The notes under the pieces are model-generated. The model saw only the letters and a list, made by a program, of their open reading frames with translations. It did not search any database and was not told the DNA's origin. 64,000 bases of DNA from Acanthaster planci (lineage: Eukaryota > Echinodermata > Asteroidea > Valvatida > Acanthasteridae): NCBI RefSeq assembly GCF_001949145.1, contig NW_019091397.1, positions 1,118,668-1,182,667 of the forward strand. The letters run 5' to 3'. This document shows, piece after piece, positions 38,701 to 52,592 of the stretch. Made by a program: the position numbers and the translations under genes. Numbering within the stretch: the stretch's first letter is position 1; each line of letters starts with the position of its first letter.

Positions 38701-41700
38701 ATTTGGTAGTAGTGCGACAAATTTCAGAAAGTTAACATTAAATCGGAGCCTTATGTTTGTCATGTTTGTGACAGAAAACTTCACTCTTCATCAAACACTG
38801 CTGAGGGTTCATAATGATACACCAAGCTTACTAGGTTTCATTTAATTCGAGAAAAACGTAATTCTGTTTTGCTACCACTGTTTCGTCGTTTTGCCATATG
38901 CTACTAGCCTTGTCTCAACGCGTCTGTGCAAATTTACAGACTGGATTCCCCACATGTGCAATAATCATATGTGTGAGTATGAACTTGTTTGCCCCTTGAT
39001 TTCATTGCTAGTATGGTGCACATGTGAACGGCCAGTGTGTGTGCCGTACTGTGCCACTGTGTACTGTGCCACTGTGTACTGTGCCGGCTACAAATTTTCT
39101 TTTCCAGGTGGGTGAGTCAAAAGGTATGAATTATTCATAAGACCTACTGCTGAACTAAACTCCAGTGACCCATCATACAGTATACTGCCGGCTGCCACTG
39201 AACGCATGGAGTTCACGCATGCCATAACGCTTGCAAGTATCNNNNNNNNNNNNNNNNNNNNNNNNNNNNNNNNNNNNNNNNNNNNNNNNNNNNNNNNNNN
39301 NNNNNNNNNNNNNNNNNNNNNNNNNNNNNNNNNNNNNNNNNNNNNNNNNNNNNNNNNNNNNNNNNNNNNNNNNNNNNNNNNNNNNNNNNNNNNNNNNNNN
39401 NNNNNNNNNNNNNNNNNNNNNNNNNNNNNNNNNNNNNNNNNNNNNNNNNNNNNNNNNNNNNNNNNNNNNNNNNNNNNNNNNNNNNNNNNNNNNNNNNNNN
39501 NNNNNNNNNNNNNNNNNNNNNNNNNNNNNNNNNNNNNNNNNNNNNNNNNNNNNNNNNNNNNNNNNNNNNNNNNNNNNNNNNNNNNNNNNNNNNNNNNNNN
39601 NNNNNNNNNNNNNNNNNNNNNNNNNNNNNNNNNNNNNNNNNNNNNNNNNNNNNNNNNNNNNNNNNNNNNNNNNNNGAAAATGATTGATTTTGTTTGTTAC
39701 TAGGATAAATTTGTACTTAAAACCGTTGAAAAGAACAATAATGCCAAACTATTTACCCAAGCCTGAAAAGTTGTGAAACGTGAGTGCACATACACACACC
39801 AAGCAATACCATACCATACTTTAGAAGTACATGTATGTGTAAATGCTTTTAGAAGTGATTGTACATGTATATAAAACGTCCATTTTAGTTTGGTCTCCAG
39901 TCTGGTGTGTTTGATCATGGAGAAATGTGTTTTATTTCTCCATGGTTTGATGTATACCATCTTATTGTGTAGAGTGATAGAGGCAGAAATGATTCATTTG
40001 ACAGTGGCCCATGAACATGGATATCAGAAAAATCACAATGTCGAAACGACAAAGTTTACAAATCACAATTGTGGTGATTTCGGTTTGGGTTATTATGAGC
40101 TTCAAAAGCCCAGCCGGTCTTAAACAAACTGGCCAAGCACATACATGTATTCAACCATAATTACACATACATGTATTAAGTCCCCTGTATCTTTGGTACA
40201 TTTTCTCTCCAGCCCTGTCAAACTCTTCACAAGTACATGTACTATAGGGTAGCATTGTACATGTATATGTCCTTTGACTGATATTTTATCCATCCCTGAG
40301 GTTGCAAATCTGACCTTGATTGATACTAGAATCCCTGATACCTTACCAAAATTGTGGCTTCCTAGGTCCATCTCTTGATTTTGTTAGTATTTCCTGTATG
40401 TTTTTTGGGGGCGGAGGGGAGGGGAGATTCCATACTCTCTGAAATCACACCTGTTGTTGATCCTAATTAATTCTGTTTGTCACAGCATGCTATCACAATG
40501 GCAAGATTTACCAGACTGGGGAAGATTACCTTGCATCTGATGGGTGTAACACATGGTGAGTTCACAGGGAAGCTTCAGGACCAATCACAGAGGGTTTGTT
40601 CAAATTTGGAAAGTATTTGTTCAGGTTTTTCCCAGTGTTGTAGTGTTGTCCACTCAGACCATCCTACAACCACACACAAGACCAATCATAAGTAACGTGA
40701 ACAGTAACGGAACATTTTCTGTTGCACTTCATTTGAATACATGTAGCTTGTGATTTGAATTCAGAGCGGAGGTCTTGTGTTGGTCTTATGATGGTCGCAT
40801 GGGGTCTGTGATAAAAGAGGTCTTAACTACAATACTGAAGGGATCAAGAAGGGTATCAGCCCTCTCATTTGACTATGTCCCAACCCTCTCTGGTCCTTCC
40901 TCCTTGAAATTCTGGTATGAACACTTCAGTCCTATTACTGGTATGGGAATTACTGGTTTTTAATGGCTGTGTAAGTGATGGAATTTTCCCATTAAAGCAT
41001 GCTAGGTAAGGCAGAACTAAGGCGTGCCATTCCAGCACCACCATCTTGCCTCTACATGTACATGTACATTCCAGCACCACCATCTTGCTTTACATGCACA
41101 TGTGTAATATGACTACTGATCAAAACAATGATTTCCTTTTGTTGTTTTACGTGCAGCTATTGTTCAAATGGTTTCTTCAGCTGCACTGAGAAATACTGTG
41201 ATTTTGGTGAGATCATTCATATCAATCCAGCATCTCTACCTGATAGTGCATGTGCTCGTACATGTATTACTTTGTCCACTTAAGCCCTCCCCATTGCCAA
41301 CTAGTGATTGTGATCAATTTTGATGAATTTTGTTAAATACATGTACAGGTAGTTAGTATCTAATTGTGCTGTTCATTACATGATTTGACTAGCCCAAAAC
41401 ATCTGATGAAGTTTGACATTGTGGGATCTTTGCATGATTACAAATGGACACCGGGGTGCATGAAATAGAAGACAGGTGCACTTATTGACAGGTGCGTCAT
41501 TTCAAGTGCAAAGGGCTCATACTCGGCTATATCTGCATGCATAACCGTAGAGATACATACGTGTATATGTAGTAGCATTGCAAATCTTTTCTTACAGGCT
41601 GTCAAACACTCCGTGTGCTGCATACACACTCACAGTTGTCTTTGAGAGAGTTATGATCATATGTTTTGTTGTAGATCCTGCTATTGACAAGACCCGGATT

Positions 41701-43513
41701 CTGACCCTTAGCCTCATTGCCCTGGGAGTTGTGTGCCTCGTGGGATGTGTGCTGTCATTGGCCAAGGTTAGTTGCTCATTTCAGTAATCCTGTATTAATG
41801 TCAGACCCTGTAACTTAAATACAGAACCATGTAAAGTTTTGCCCTTTTATAAGTAAATAGTAGCTACACAGAACAGAGTCTTTTTAAAGGTTTACTCCAC
41901 AAAAGCTTGCCCTTGGAGGTCACTTGTCCAAGATTTGTATGACATTGCTGACTGCATCATCATTTTTGTTTTTACACTTGGGGCCAATTTTGTGGAGTGA
42001 TCTTTCCTACATGTACAATGCCCAGCCGTGGCATATGGATTAGCTTCAGTGACCTGTGTATGTGGACAAACACAGGCAGAATGGCTAATTAGCACACAAC
42101 ATCCCTGCACGTTTATACATCATCCTGCATGAAGTGGGGAAGAAAGATCTGTTCAAGTGTCATGCATTTAAAGACTCTGAATAGGATTTGCAAGATCTCA
42201 AAAACGGGACTGTCAAATCATCTTGAAATTTCTTAGTGTAAAGTAAATACACGTACATAATAGTATAATAGTGTTAGACAATTTGCAAAAATCCTACCGC
42301 CAGGAATGCTGTCATTTTCTAGAAAAGAGAAATTGTATAATTATTTCCAAAGATTGTCCGGACGTATGATCTGTGGAAAGTACAATTTGTTCAAATACCA
42401 TGACCATTAATTTTGGGCGCAACGAAACTGTGTGTGAAGCACTCACCTGTTACAAGAGTCTACACTAACGGTATTATGCAAACTGCCAATGCGCCTTCAG
42501 TATGCCTCAACTCATTATTAACTAGTAAAACAGATACGTATAACCATAACCAAAAGCCTAAATGATAATTTGAGCTACCGGTAGTTTGAAATTAGAGTTT
42601 CTTTATGAAACTGAGGAAATTTACCTTACGTGAATATACATGTATCATCGCTGTATCACCCCTTAAGATAATGGTATGGTCTAAATTGATCATGGCTGCT
42701 CCTTTGGAGCTCCATATGATGTCCAGTTTTCTCAAACAAACTTTCTAATTTCGAGACATTTAGCTTTCTGTTTTTTCAATTACAGTAAATCTTATGCCCA
42801 AAATGCGAGGATAGTTGCCACATTTGTTGATTTACAAAATGTTTATGATGAGTACTGACATTGTGTGGACGGTTTTTGACCAACGTAACAGGCTACATGT
42901 GAAGAGTGAATAGTGTGGTGTAGAGTGCATGTGTAATGTACCAGTGCGAGGTAGGCCTAGGCCCTACATGTACGTTTTGTTAATGCAGTGACAGTGGTGA
43001 CTATAGTTCACTGCACGATGACACGGTATTCATTTTACAAATTCTCAGCTTTGCATTGTTAAATACGAAAAACAATCTTCAAGGTAAATTTGCCAATCAC
43101 TGTTACTGCACAAAGCCATAAAAAAATGCATTTCGACCTCGCCCTGTTCACTTTACATGTCCATGGCACTCAGAAACATCCAGTGGCTCATTGATTTTTG
43201 CGAGACAAATTACACAAGCTGGGCTTTCAGTGTTAAAAATGAACAGCATTCTTCTTGATTTCCCTCAAAGCAATGAACTCAAAAAATGAAACGTGTCCTA
43301 AAGTAAATCACAAACCCCAAACTACATGTAAGCAAATTTTGACACACCGCCTTTAATGTCAAAAAAGCACAGATATTAAAGTTTAAATTGACTCATGATA
43401 AAAACAGACTGCATACTTTGAACTTCTTTGTTTCCTTCTTGTTCTTACAGCACCAACTTGCCAAGAGAACTTCCTCATCAGTCAAGAATGTGAACAAAAA
43501 AACAGCTGTCAAT
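32741..43513 (+). CDS. Gene 2: membrane protein with two WAP domains and a half-VWC module, 3' end open
   Basis: Seven exons join in phase: 32741-32801, 35535-35759, 36932-37090, 40486-40555, 41157-41206, 41675-41766, 43451-43513, encoding 240 residues before the last intron. A signal peptide (1-21, starts MPEMELGIFF) precedes WAP1 (26-67; QKCCKNVCGTAC), a linker, WAP2 (about 101-145; CVDPPPCKIDQDC ... EKCCFTGCSFMC), a six-cysteine VWC half-module (150-188), a transmembrane helix (about 197-218) and a lysine-rich tail. Exon order, phases and the 70 nt VWC exon match gene 1, its tandem neighbour. The last listed exon ends at a clear donor (AAT|GTGAGT), so at least one more exon exists; weak candidates start at 45342, 46629, 47090 and 47989. 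A 434 bp gap lies in the intron before the VWC. Role as for gene 1, inferred from domains only. Confidence 0.86.
34112..34309. repeat. AT-rich inverted-repeat element
   Basis: Both ends carry ATTTAAAT/TTGATT-type words in opposite orientation (GTTGATTTTTTTAATTTAAA near the left, TTTAAATCAATTAATTTAA near the right). It resembles the AT-rich MITEs common in animal introns. It lies in intron 1 of gene 2. Confidence 0.4.
36510..36568. repeat. Hairpin repeat with TTAACCCTAACCC arms
   Basis: Two 23 bp arms, 21 of 23 positions complementary, enclose a 13 nt loop. The arms begin with TTAACCCTAAC, so each arm carries about two telomere-like units. It is in intron 2 of gene 2. Confidence 0.75.
37294..37578. 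mobile_element. hAT-like non-autonomous element
   Basis: Ends are CAGTGGTGTATCCAG and, reversed, CAGTTGCGTATCCAG (13 of 15 match). Flanking octamers CTTACCTG and CTGACATG agree at 6 of 8 positions, as in a decayed 8 bp target duplication of the hAT type. No transposase. Located in intron 3 of gene 2. Confidence 0.5.
39047..39085 (+). repeat. 15 bp tandem repeat, 2.6 copies
   Basis: Two full copies of TACTGTGCCACTGTG and a partial third, without mismatches, in intron 3 of gene 2. Confidence 0.85.
39242..39675. other. Assembly gap (434 N)
   Basis: A run of N in the gene 2 intron between the second WAP exon and the first VWC exon. An additional phase-symmetric WAP exon could be hidden here. 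Confidence 0.99.
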
Positions 43514-46500
43514 GTGAGTGCAGTTCTCATGCATTCTCTCTTGTCTCTGGTAACTGGTCAGTCTTTTGTTCAGTCCTTGGTATTCCTGTGAGCTTAGTCT
43601 ACGGGAGAGTGTTACAGTGTATATTATGGAAACATTGGGAAATGTAGTGCACTGTCCTTGGTTGTATGGTAACATGTGTGATTGAACATACACAGTCCAA
43701 CACGATTAACATGAGCACGCTTGAGATGAGATCGTGCTTAAGACGAGCATATTTCTTCAGTCCCGTTCAAAATGTACACATTCCTGTGAGAGAAAACTTA
43801 CTTAATAGGAGCTACCGGTATGCTAAGACGAGAACACGGACAAGTGGAGCACTTTTGCTCAACCGGCAGTGTCAAAATCCATTGTCCGTGGCATTTTTAA
43901 TACAAGTACAGTTGAAAACTGTCTTCAAAAGCTTTATCCCAGTAAGTAATTCCTGATGGAATGCGTGTAGTTCTCCAAAAATGCTAATCTGCTCGGCAAT
44001 TTGCGCTGCGGTTTGGCCAACGATCACTTGGCGACTCTGTTCCTTGTGCCGTTAGAGGGGGCTTTATTCTAGATGATAATACGTGTTGCAATGTCACGGC
44101 ATCAAAGGAGTTTTGATCTTAGTTGGTCTGGTCCGAAAGAGATGTTTTTTTTAATTAAGCCGAACATGAACAATTATTGGTGAACTTGACTTGAAAAATA
44201 GATCCTCTCCCGCCAATTACAAACCAACGGAGATCCCCCAATTTCAGTGCCCTCTTACGTCCGGTTCTTATATGAAATGGTTCTCAAGTTAATTAAACCT
44301 TTACTTACGTGTAATTTCAATGTCGGGTACCAATTTCATAGGAATGCTTTACCGGGCCACGCCGCGTGTGCACCGCACCAGGCGGCCGGCAACTTATTAC
44401 AACCTCTGTTCTCTGCTGTTGTGTCAAACTAGTAGGCGTATTCGAAATCATTGTTTTGTTCATTCGAATCATATTTATTAATATGATTTACATGTAAAAC
44501 TTATTAACAAGTTAAAGGCTGTACATCAAATACCAATCCACTGCATAATACTGTGTCGTACAGTACATGTAGGCCTGCAGTACATGTACATTGCTGTAGT
44601 TTATAACAATGCTAGCCGGTGCATGACGCCAGGCTTGCGCTTTATGAATGGGACAAGTGTCAACATGTATATAACACAAGGTTTACTGTAAGACAAGGTT
44701 TTTTGGAGAGTCCCTTCGAGCTCGTATTAAGCGTGTTCGACTGTATCCACATTGGTTCACGGGGACAGTTGGTTCCCCTGTTGGGCTATGGTCCATCATG
44801 ATTTGAGAGCCCAGTAATAATCCCATGGGAACCCCCAGCAAACAGTTCAAGTATGAACAACTGCAGGACAGTGGAAGATCCATGATCAGTGTTGTTAATG
44901 GGCATGTACTCATTAACAGAGAGTTTAATGGAAGACTGGACCATTTCCAGCTAAATTGTGTAAATTAAGCTTCAACTTCGTGTGAAATTGCCTCTAAGTA
45001 AAAAAACTGATCCACTAGCGGGACGCTCAGAAATACCGTGAAGTGCACTGGACCTCATCAGCCTTCTCCTCCTCCCCCCGGCCTCCGAAAAAGAAAATGA
45101 ATTCGGCTGAAATTGATTCCAGATGTTTTGGTTTAATGAGCACAGTTCCCCCAATCCCTTTTGAAAATAATTATAGGTACCTCTAACCATCTACCTCAAA
45201 TTACATAACCATTTTCACTACTTTACATTCTGTACATGCAGAAAGTGAATAATTAGACAATGGGAATATATTTGGGTGTTGTATAATAGGCCAGCTGTCA
45301 TAAGAGTTGGTAGAACTACCATAATGATAAATAGTTAATATTTCAGGTGATAGCACTGCCATACTGATATCTAGCAGCCTCTTTTTCTTCATAGATGACT
45401 CATGAGCTTGAGTTTTTGGATCCACTCCCCACCAAGGTGTAAAGAGGATCATGGGTATTCCAGGCTAGATTCCTGGAGAGCTGTAGGCCTGCTCTACGGA
45501 CTAAGCTGCGGACCACGACATTTATCACAAGTATGGCCTCTGTGAAATCTACAGCATGTACATGTTTTTACAATTAACCCAGATATTGATAACAATTTTG
45601 AAATACATTTTTAACCATTCACCCTGAAAGCTGAGCCAGTTGTGCAGGAAGCTGAAATAGTTAAATATGCAAATTTACTATATGCCTGCAACCAGGTAAA
45701 AATGTGAATGATATACAGAGAAATATGAATGTTTTACAAATTTTTTAAAATGAAATATATATGCGTGACGTTATGTGAACTGATATCAATACTGTTTCGG
45801 TGACACTGGATTTTTCTTGGAATATTACAGTTCTATATTGGCTCCCAGCCTTTTTTTTTTAAATTTACCAAAGCAATAGGGGAAATCGTCACAAATAAAG
45901 AGCCATGGGGGTGAGGGGATGTATAACCCAACATCCCCTGGAATCTCCACCCTTGATTTGAATATATGTGTGATAGAGCTTAGAAAATGGAAAGAAGTCT
46001 GTTAAGTGATGATTAAATTCTGTGGGATCCTTGGATTTCATTTTACACCTCAAACTGAGAGAGGAGATGAGATGGATGTGACTCTTCACATTGAGCAGAA
46101 GTAGCCCCTTCATCGGTTGAGTGTTTATTGTATTGGTAGTGAGCGACTGCAAGGCATGCATTTCATAGGCAGCCGTTAACCAGCAAAGTGCTGTTCATAC
46201 CAAAGGAGCCTCTAATGCAAGGAAAATGGCTCCCTCTCTTGTTCCCTCTCGGGGCCTATATCCCCAAATGCCCAGAATGACTTAATTTCAAAATTCAACA
46301 TCAAAGTTAAGGATTTAATAGGCTACGTTGTGTCTCGGAAGTGCAATACATTCTGCATTTGCAGTGATCTGTGTTTGTTTGTTCTAAGAGAATTTCTCAC
46401 ATGTATTGCAGTAGGTGTATTGTTTTTCACAAAGGAACAGTGCAATTGTTCATCATTTGTTACTGAATTTGTAAAGTGCAATATGGACTGGCTAGAAATA

Positions 46501-49500
46501 TTTAGCATGGTCTGTTGGCATGGATCTCCCAATCCGGATTAAGGATTCAATTATGCTTGAAGATAATATCAGGCTCTCTGTTATGTGATCTTTGACATTT
46601 GACCAATGTACTTTTTAAACCTTTTCAGCTTTTGATATCAATATGAAATATGTATATCAGCTTGAACCATGATTTTGACATATCAGCATATTTAAAGAAG
46701 TCGGTCTGTATATTGGAGGAGTTTTGTCATATTTGTCAAGATAATTGATAAAGGCCAGTATTGCTTAGTGTAGTGGTTAACCAGGTATGTTTTGACTGGA
46801 CCATATGATGGCTTCCAAATTACATGTATCGTTTGGTGTGGACTGCCAAACACTGAAAGAAAGTTTGATGATATCTACAGAAGATTCTCTACAGTGATAA
46901 TGGATTAACTCCAGTACTTTCCATTGTTAAATTGAATTTAATACTGACATTTCTCATTACTCGCCTTTTCAGAAGTTATGTGAAAATATTTATGTATTAT
47001 GCTACCGTGTCAAACGGATACATGTTCCTGAATAAATATCTGGACTTTGAACACTTCATACTCAACTGATGAGTCAAATGTGTTTCAGTTTGCAGTGTTT
47101 GATGTGAAACTGGAATCTTAGTTGAGGGTAGTGTCATTATTTGCACTCAAAGGAATCCTCCCATATCAATGACTTCCTATGTGCAAAAAAATATGTGACC
47201 TGTTCCCATTCAATCCAAATACAGAAACAGAACTGAATTTTGTGTATTTTGAGTTCTCCAGTTAATTCGACTTCCCATGTACATGAACTCCTCATTTTTT
47301 ATTCTGTGCCTCTTTGTCCACCGGTTTTGCTGAACAAAAAATCCTAAATGTAACCTACATTCTGCTTTGAGGATGCAATGTAGATCAGGGGGAATGGTGA
47401 AAACAGGCTGATCTACCAACTGTCATTAGTATGCGAGGTTTATGCCGCGAAAAATGAGCATGCAGGTAGCATTAGCAACATTCTGTACAAATATCATTTG
47501 GCTGCTACCCCCCTCAGTCAAAAAGTGGGGGGGATGTATCTCTACTCCATTCCTTTGAGAAAGAAATTATGTTGGACAGCTGTAGAATCCTTCACAGAAG
47601 CTCTTATAAGCAGATACATGTACATGATGACCTCTGCCAAAAAGGTGCTCACATGGTCAATCCATAAAAAGCAAAGCTATTACCTTCCCACTCTTAATTG
47701 CAAGTGTGCATGGATTTTTTACTCTTCATGAAACTATTTCATCCCCAAGTTCAAATTTTTGAATGAATGCCGAGGTTCATTTACCATTGCAAATGGAAGG
47801 GAACATTCTGAGGATTTCACTTGTTTGGACAGCAAGCACATTTGCTTCCTCTTGCCATCCGATTGAAAACTGGGTTAGGTTCACATTTTGAAGCCTGCCT
47901 TCACTTTCAAAGAATATACTGTGAAGTGAATTTTATCTCATTGCATTTCGGTGTTTCCTGTGGCATTTTCTGCTAGATTGTTTTTCAGCATGACCAAATT
48001 GCAGAACCTGGAAATTTTAGGTACTTGTATTTTCATCTATTCATGTGCTCATTGATGGACTTGTACAAGTTGTATCTGGCCGCTCAACCTGATCCTTTCA
48101 CCAATTTCCAAGTCACATTTCCGCTGCAGTTCTATTTCTCCCTTCCCCAACCCTTTTTATAGTCTTAGGACCTCAAAAGTTGAGCACCAGCCCTTGTTAG
48201 ACACAAAAAAGTATAAAATTGTGTTACACATCGGTTTTTGATAGGCTGATTAGGGTGCAATGGGAATCCATTTTAGTTCATTCAAACATGTTTCGAGATC
48301 TTCATGTGTAGCATGGACAATTTCCAAATATTTTTTCCACTGTTGGGTTGAGTGTCAATTGTAAAGTTACTTGTGGAAGGGGTTTGGAAGAAAACAAGAC
48401 CATTTCAATTCATTTATACTAGTTCATTTCATTTATGAGCAATATTGCTCATTTCCAATAGACTAGTTATGTCAGACATTTTCCCTCAAATCAGCTGATT
48501 TCTGTTTTGGAGTGTCTGTTTTGCAGAGTTTAGAATTTCCTGTTTTTCTGACTTGTTGGTTGCATGTTTGAATTTTGTATACTGTCCAAAGAAGGAAATG
48601 AAATGTAAAGTGGTTGAGGAAGCAACGTTGCAGGAAGTGCAGTAGTTACAACCTCATCATGGGGAAGTACCAGGACAAAAAGCATGCAAAATACATTATA
48701 GGCTGTATCTGGCAACAGGAAAGCCTTGACTTCCATTGATGCAATCTACCACTATTTATTGTATACACCATCTTGTTTCACATGATTTTGTTACTGTAAC
48801 ATAAACCACTCACACCAGGATATCAGGAAATGGGAGACAGTTCATGGACTGTGTCCAGTAATGAGACACTGGAGCACAGTTGGTGTGGATAGCTCTTGGC
48901 AAGTCGCTAGTTATGGTAAGCATTGCCAAACTCCGACATGTACAGCCCTACATGAGTACAATCTCTCTTTCAACACATAACATGCCTGTAGAAATGGTGA
49001 AAAAGGCTGAAGACCAACCTCTGAGTTGGGCACAACATTTGTGAGTCTTATTGGTGAGCAAACATGTATACGTAAATTGCCAGATTGCATTAATTTTTCC
49101 TGTGCGTGTCCAGGGGACCTCCATCCATTTAGACCATAGATTAAAAGGACTGTGCCCAGCACTACCCATATAACACGGTTATTTACATGCAATAAGCGTA
49201 ATACTAAAAATTAGTGTCTACTGCAACTGTGTGATTTTGTTTTGCCTTCGTGGATTGGAGGGTAGAAGAGGCAATAGTCACAATGGAAGGACAGTTTATG
49301 ATGCTTTTGTTTATATGCGCTAGCCACTACTTGATTTAGTAATGATGGATTTGAGCTGAGGTGACAAGTGGGAATTGGTGCTATTTTGTTAACTAAACGA
49401 CAAACCTTTCAACTCATTCAATAGCAGCAATTTTGCTAGCCAGGCTGCAATTTCAACGTGGATGTGATTCAACATGGATCCATCTGTCTGATACAGTTCC

Positions 49501-51908
49501 AAGTCCAGATATCCTCATCAACTGGTAACAAACAAACCCAAATGCACTGCAGCAATTCACAATCAGTGACTGTTCAACCATTTTATTACTTCACCTTTCC
49601 ATATGTACGGTACAAGTGTTAAGACTGTGGAGTCGACAGCATTTGGCAAAATCACAATACAAATGTACACCCATGAACTTTGTCACATTGGTTTGGAGTA
49701 CAAGCACTGGGTATAAAGCTAATCACAGCTACAGCAGTTATCTGGTTACGTATTTCCTCTCTGGACCTATATGGGCCAAGTTTAAGGGAATTTACTATGG
49801 CAACTTAAACCATTTATATCAAACAAGATGGTCATTTCTACAACATGACAACATCATTCAATACTGAAAACTGAATTCCAGAAAACTGTTCTTGCTTTTT
49901 TCAGTTCTAAAGGGCAGTTCTCAATAGGTGTACATGTAGTTTCCATCATATATTGGTAAATATACTGTGCATATAAATGCAATGTAAATTGACATATACA
50001 TGTACCAATCAGGAAGTAAAACAATGTGTCCATACAAGTACCTGCAGTGTGTTTTATTGCGTATACAGTACATGTAGAAGCAAGTCATGTTTCAATGGCA
50101 TCCATTTTACAATGTGGTGTATATACATACAGGCACTACATGTACACGTACACAAAAATGCAATTCATGATGCATACTATTCAATTTCAATGCAATTTTA
50201 CCTGCTTGTGTCTTCATGTACGTAGTTGGTCGGTTATGGTGACTGGCCAGGACCAATGACGCACAGTAAATGTACATAAGAAGAGGTTAACCCATGACTA
50301 TACTGTACTCCATTAACCACAGATGGCAACATCTACATGTATGTGTATAATCACGTTCAGTGAGCCTGGTGCTAGTACACTAACACTGCCTATATTTCAA
50401 AGTTGAAAACTGCTTCATAAAATTCTATGGCTAGAATTCTTCAACTGCATGTAAATACCCTATTGGCCATGAGCGGAAACACCCCCTCATCTTTAGAAAA
50501 GAACCATACGGGAGGGGGACCGTTCATTGTACTGGTAGCGATGCAAAAGCAACGCCTGCATTTCATAGTAAAATGTATATGTTTTGAATTTGATCTTGTG
50601 GTGTATGCATTCATGTCTGTGCATGGATGGGTCCAGTAGACTGCCAAATGCATCACTGTTTGCATACCAGTACATGTACATGTATGTATGACGTGGAGTG
50701 TAGTGTACACACGTAGCCTGGGAGTCTAGGGATATTCAAACACAATGTACATGTACATGCAGGGTGTACTCATCTCCTACAAAACACTACTGTGTGTTAC
50801 GGATTTTGGCCAAGGAGCATCAGGACTGTTTACTGCAGTGACGTGTCATATACTGTCCAAATAATATACAATGTATCTTTTTTAATTTTGGAAGTAAGGA
50901 GCAACTAAAAAATGGTACATGTAAAATCCTGCACTGTACAATGACACACACAGGTATACACTATGAGAGTGGAAATCAATTAACACATTTGGCAATGAAC
51001 TAATTAGATTAAAATACATGCACCCTACTTGGACAGGAATGTGAATGTGTAGTGCGGCCAACTGGATCCATGAAGTTCTTCACATGTTCAATATGCACAG
51101 AGTAGAGAACACCTGTACCCATAACAGTGCAATGAGTAGGACTGTACAGTATGTGATTGATGTACATGAACAATTCATTTATACATGTACCAGACAGGTA
51201 TTTCAACCAAATGTCACATGGCATAGAATAATATTGTCGTTAGTCAATGGCAGAAGGCACTTTACCATGCTGCTGTGGTACATGTATGTCGGACCATGGT
51301 CTGACCTAAGCTTTTGAACACCTCACTAGTAGTAGTGCAATACATGTACATGTATTATACATGAGCCCACAGCAGCACTTTGCCTTGTAAGACGGTGAAA
51401 CTGCCAGCGATGTCAAAGCAGGACAATTCCAGCCTTCTACAAGTACAACGGCTACTTGTACTATGTGCACATGCACTGCACTGGATGCAGACTCCGGCCT
51501 CGTATACAGCGTACACAGTGGTACATCTAGGGACATGTACATGTACCTACCATGCATTCATAGAAGTCATGCTCCATCTATAGTACCTGCATACATACAT
51601 GTACAATGTGCATTCAAATGATAACTTACATTGCATGCTCAACAAACATGAAGACCATATGCCACTTGATGTTGATCTGCATACCCTGTATGTACAAAGT
51701 AACCAGCACAAGGTCATACAGTATATCAAGTTCCATTTAGACCTAACAGTACTGTACCTAATTAAGTGGATAACTTCAAATGGCATCAAAGCATGGTGTA
51801 ATGTCACATTTTGTAAATGGTGCAGTTACATGTACATATACATGTATGCTTTGAACAGATAAAAGAGTTTCAAAACTAATTTTATTGTACATTTTGTGTA
51901 CATTAATG

Positions 51909-52323
51909 TTAACCCCTTCGCGCCGGGAATTTCTTCCCGAAAGCTGACTCCAAGAATTCCAGCCTCACTTGGCTACGAAGGCCACCTGCCAAACTGCAAA
52001 TTCTCGGTTACGTGGTCCTGCGTGCTCTGCACGCTTTGAATTACACGGTGAAAAGGCTGATTGTTCGGTGGCATGCGGCTCTATTCAAGCTTCCACATTC
52101 CCGTTGCCTCTTTTCAAAGTGGGGACTATTGTGAAGCTGGTGATTATGATGCAAATTCGGTCTTTTCATTTCTTGGCAACACACAAAGGCCAATCACCAT
52201 ATATACAAGAGCCAGGGTCTGCCTTCTGTCACGGTGTTCGCTCGAGCGTGGGCCGAGAATAATAGCTGAAAAGCGGGCTGAGGATCTCAATTTTACGGCG
52301 CGTCCCGGCGCGAAGGGGTTAAT
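51909..52323. mobile_element. piggyBac-type MITE with TTAA target duplication
   Basis: A 407 bp element (51913-52319) has perfect 16 bp terminal inverted repeats, CCCCTTCGCGCCGGGA, and is flanked on both sides by TTAA. TTAA duplication and a CCC start are the signature of the piggyBac superfamily. It is much richer in GC than its surroundings. It encodes no transposase, so it must have moved with one supplied in trans. The intact repeats suggest a fairly recent insertion. Confidence 0.85.
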
Positions 52324-52592
52324 GATTAAATTGGAAAAATAACATGTCCAGACACAAACTCATGCATTCACTAAAAGATAAAAAAAACTCTAAATCCAAT
52401 GTACCCTTGCTCTTTTACAACCTCCAACAAGACTTCTGCATTTGCACATACATGGACATGTACATTATATCAACCTACACACATGTACTGGTAGATCCAT
52501 TACTTGCCAGTACAGCAATGCCTGCCAAATTACTGCAAGAAAATGACTACCCAGTACATCATACACGTACATGTATGTAACATGGGCTTCAG

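Noticed and set aside
51969-52262. 97-codon frame inside the piggyBac-type MITE
   Set aside because: No transposase motif; it is simply GC-rich MITE interior.
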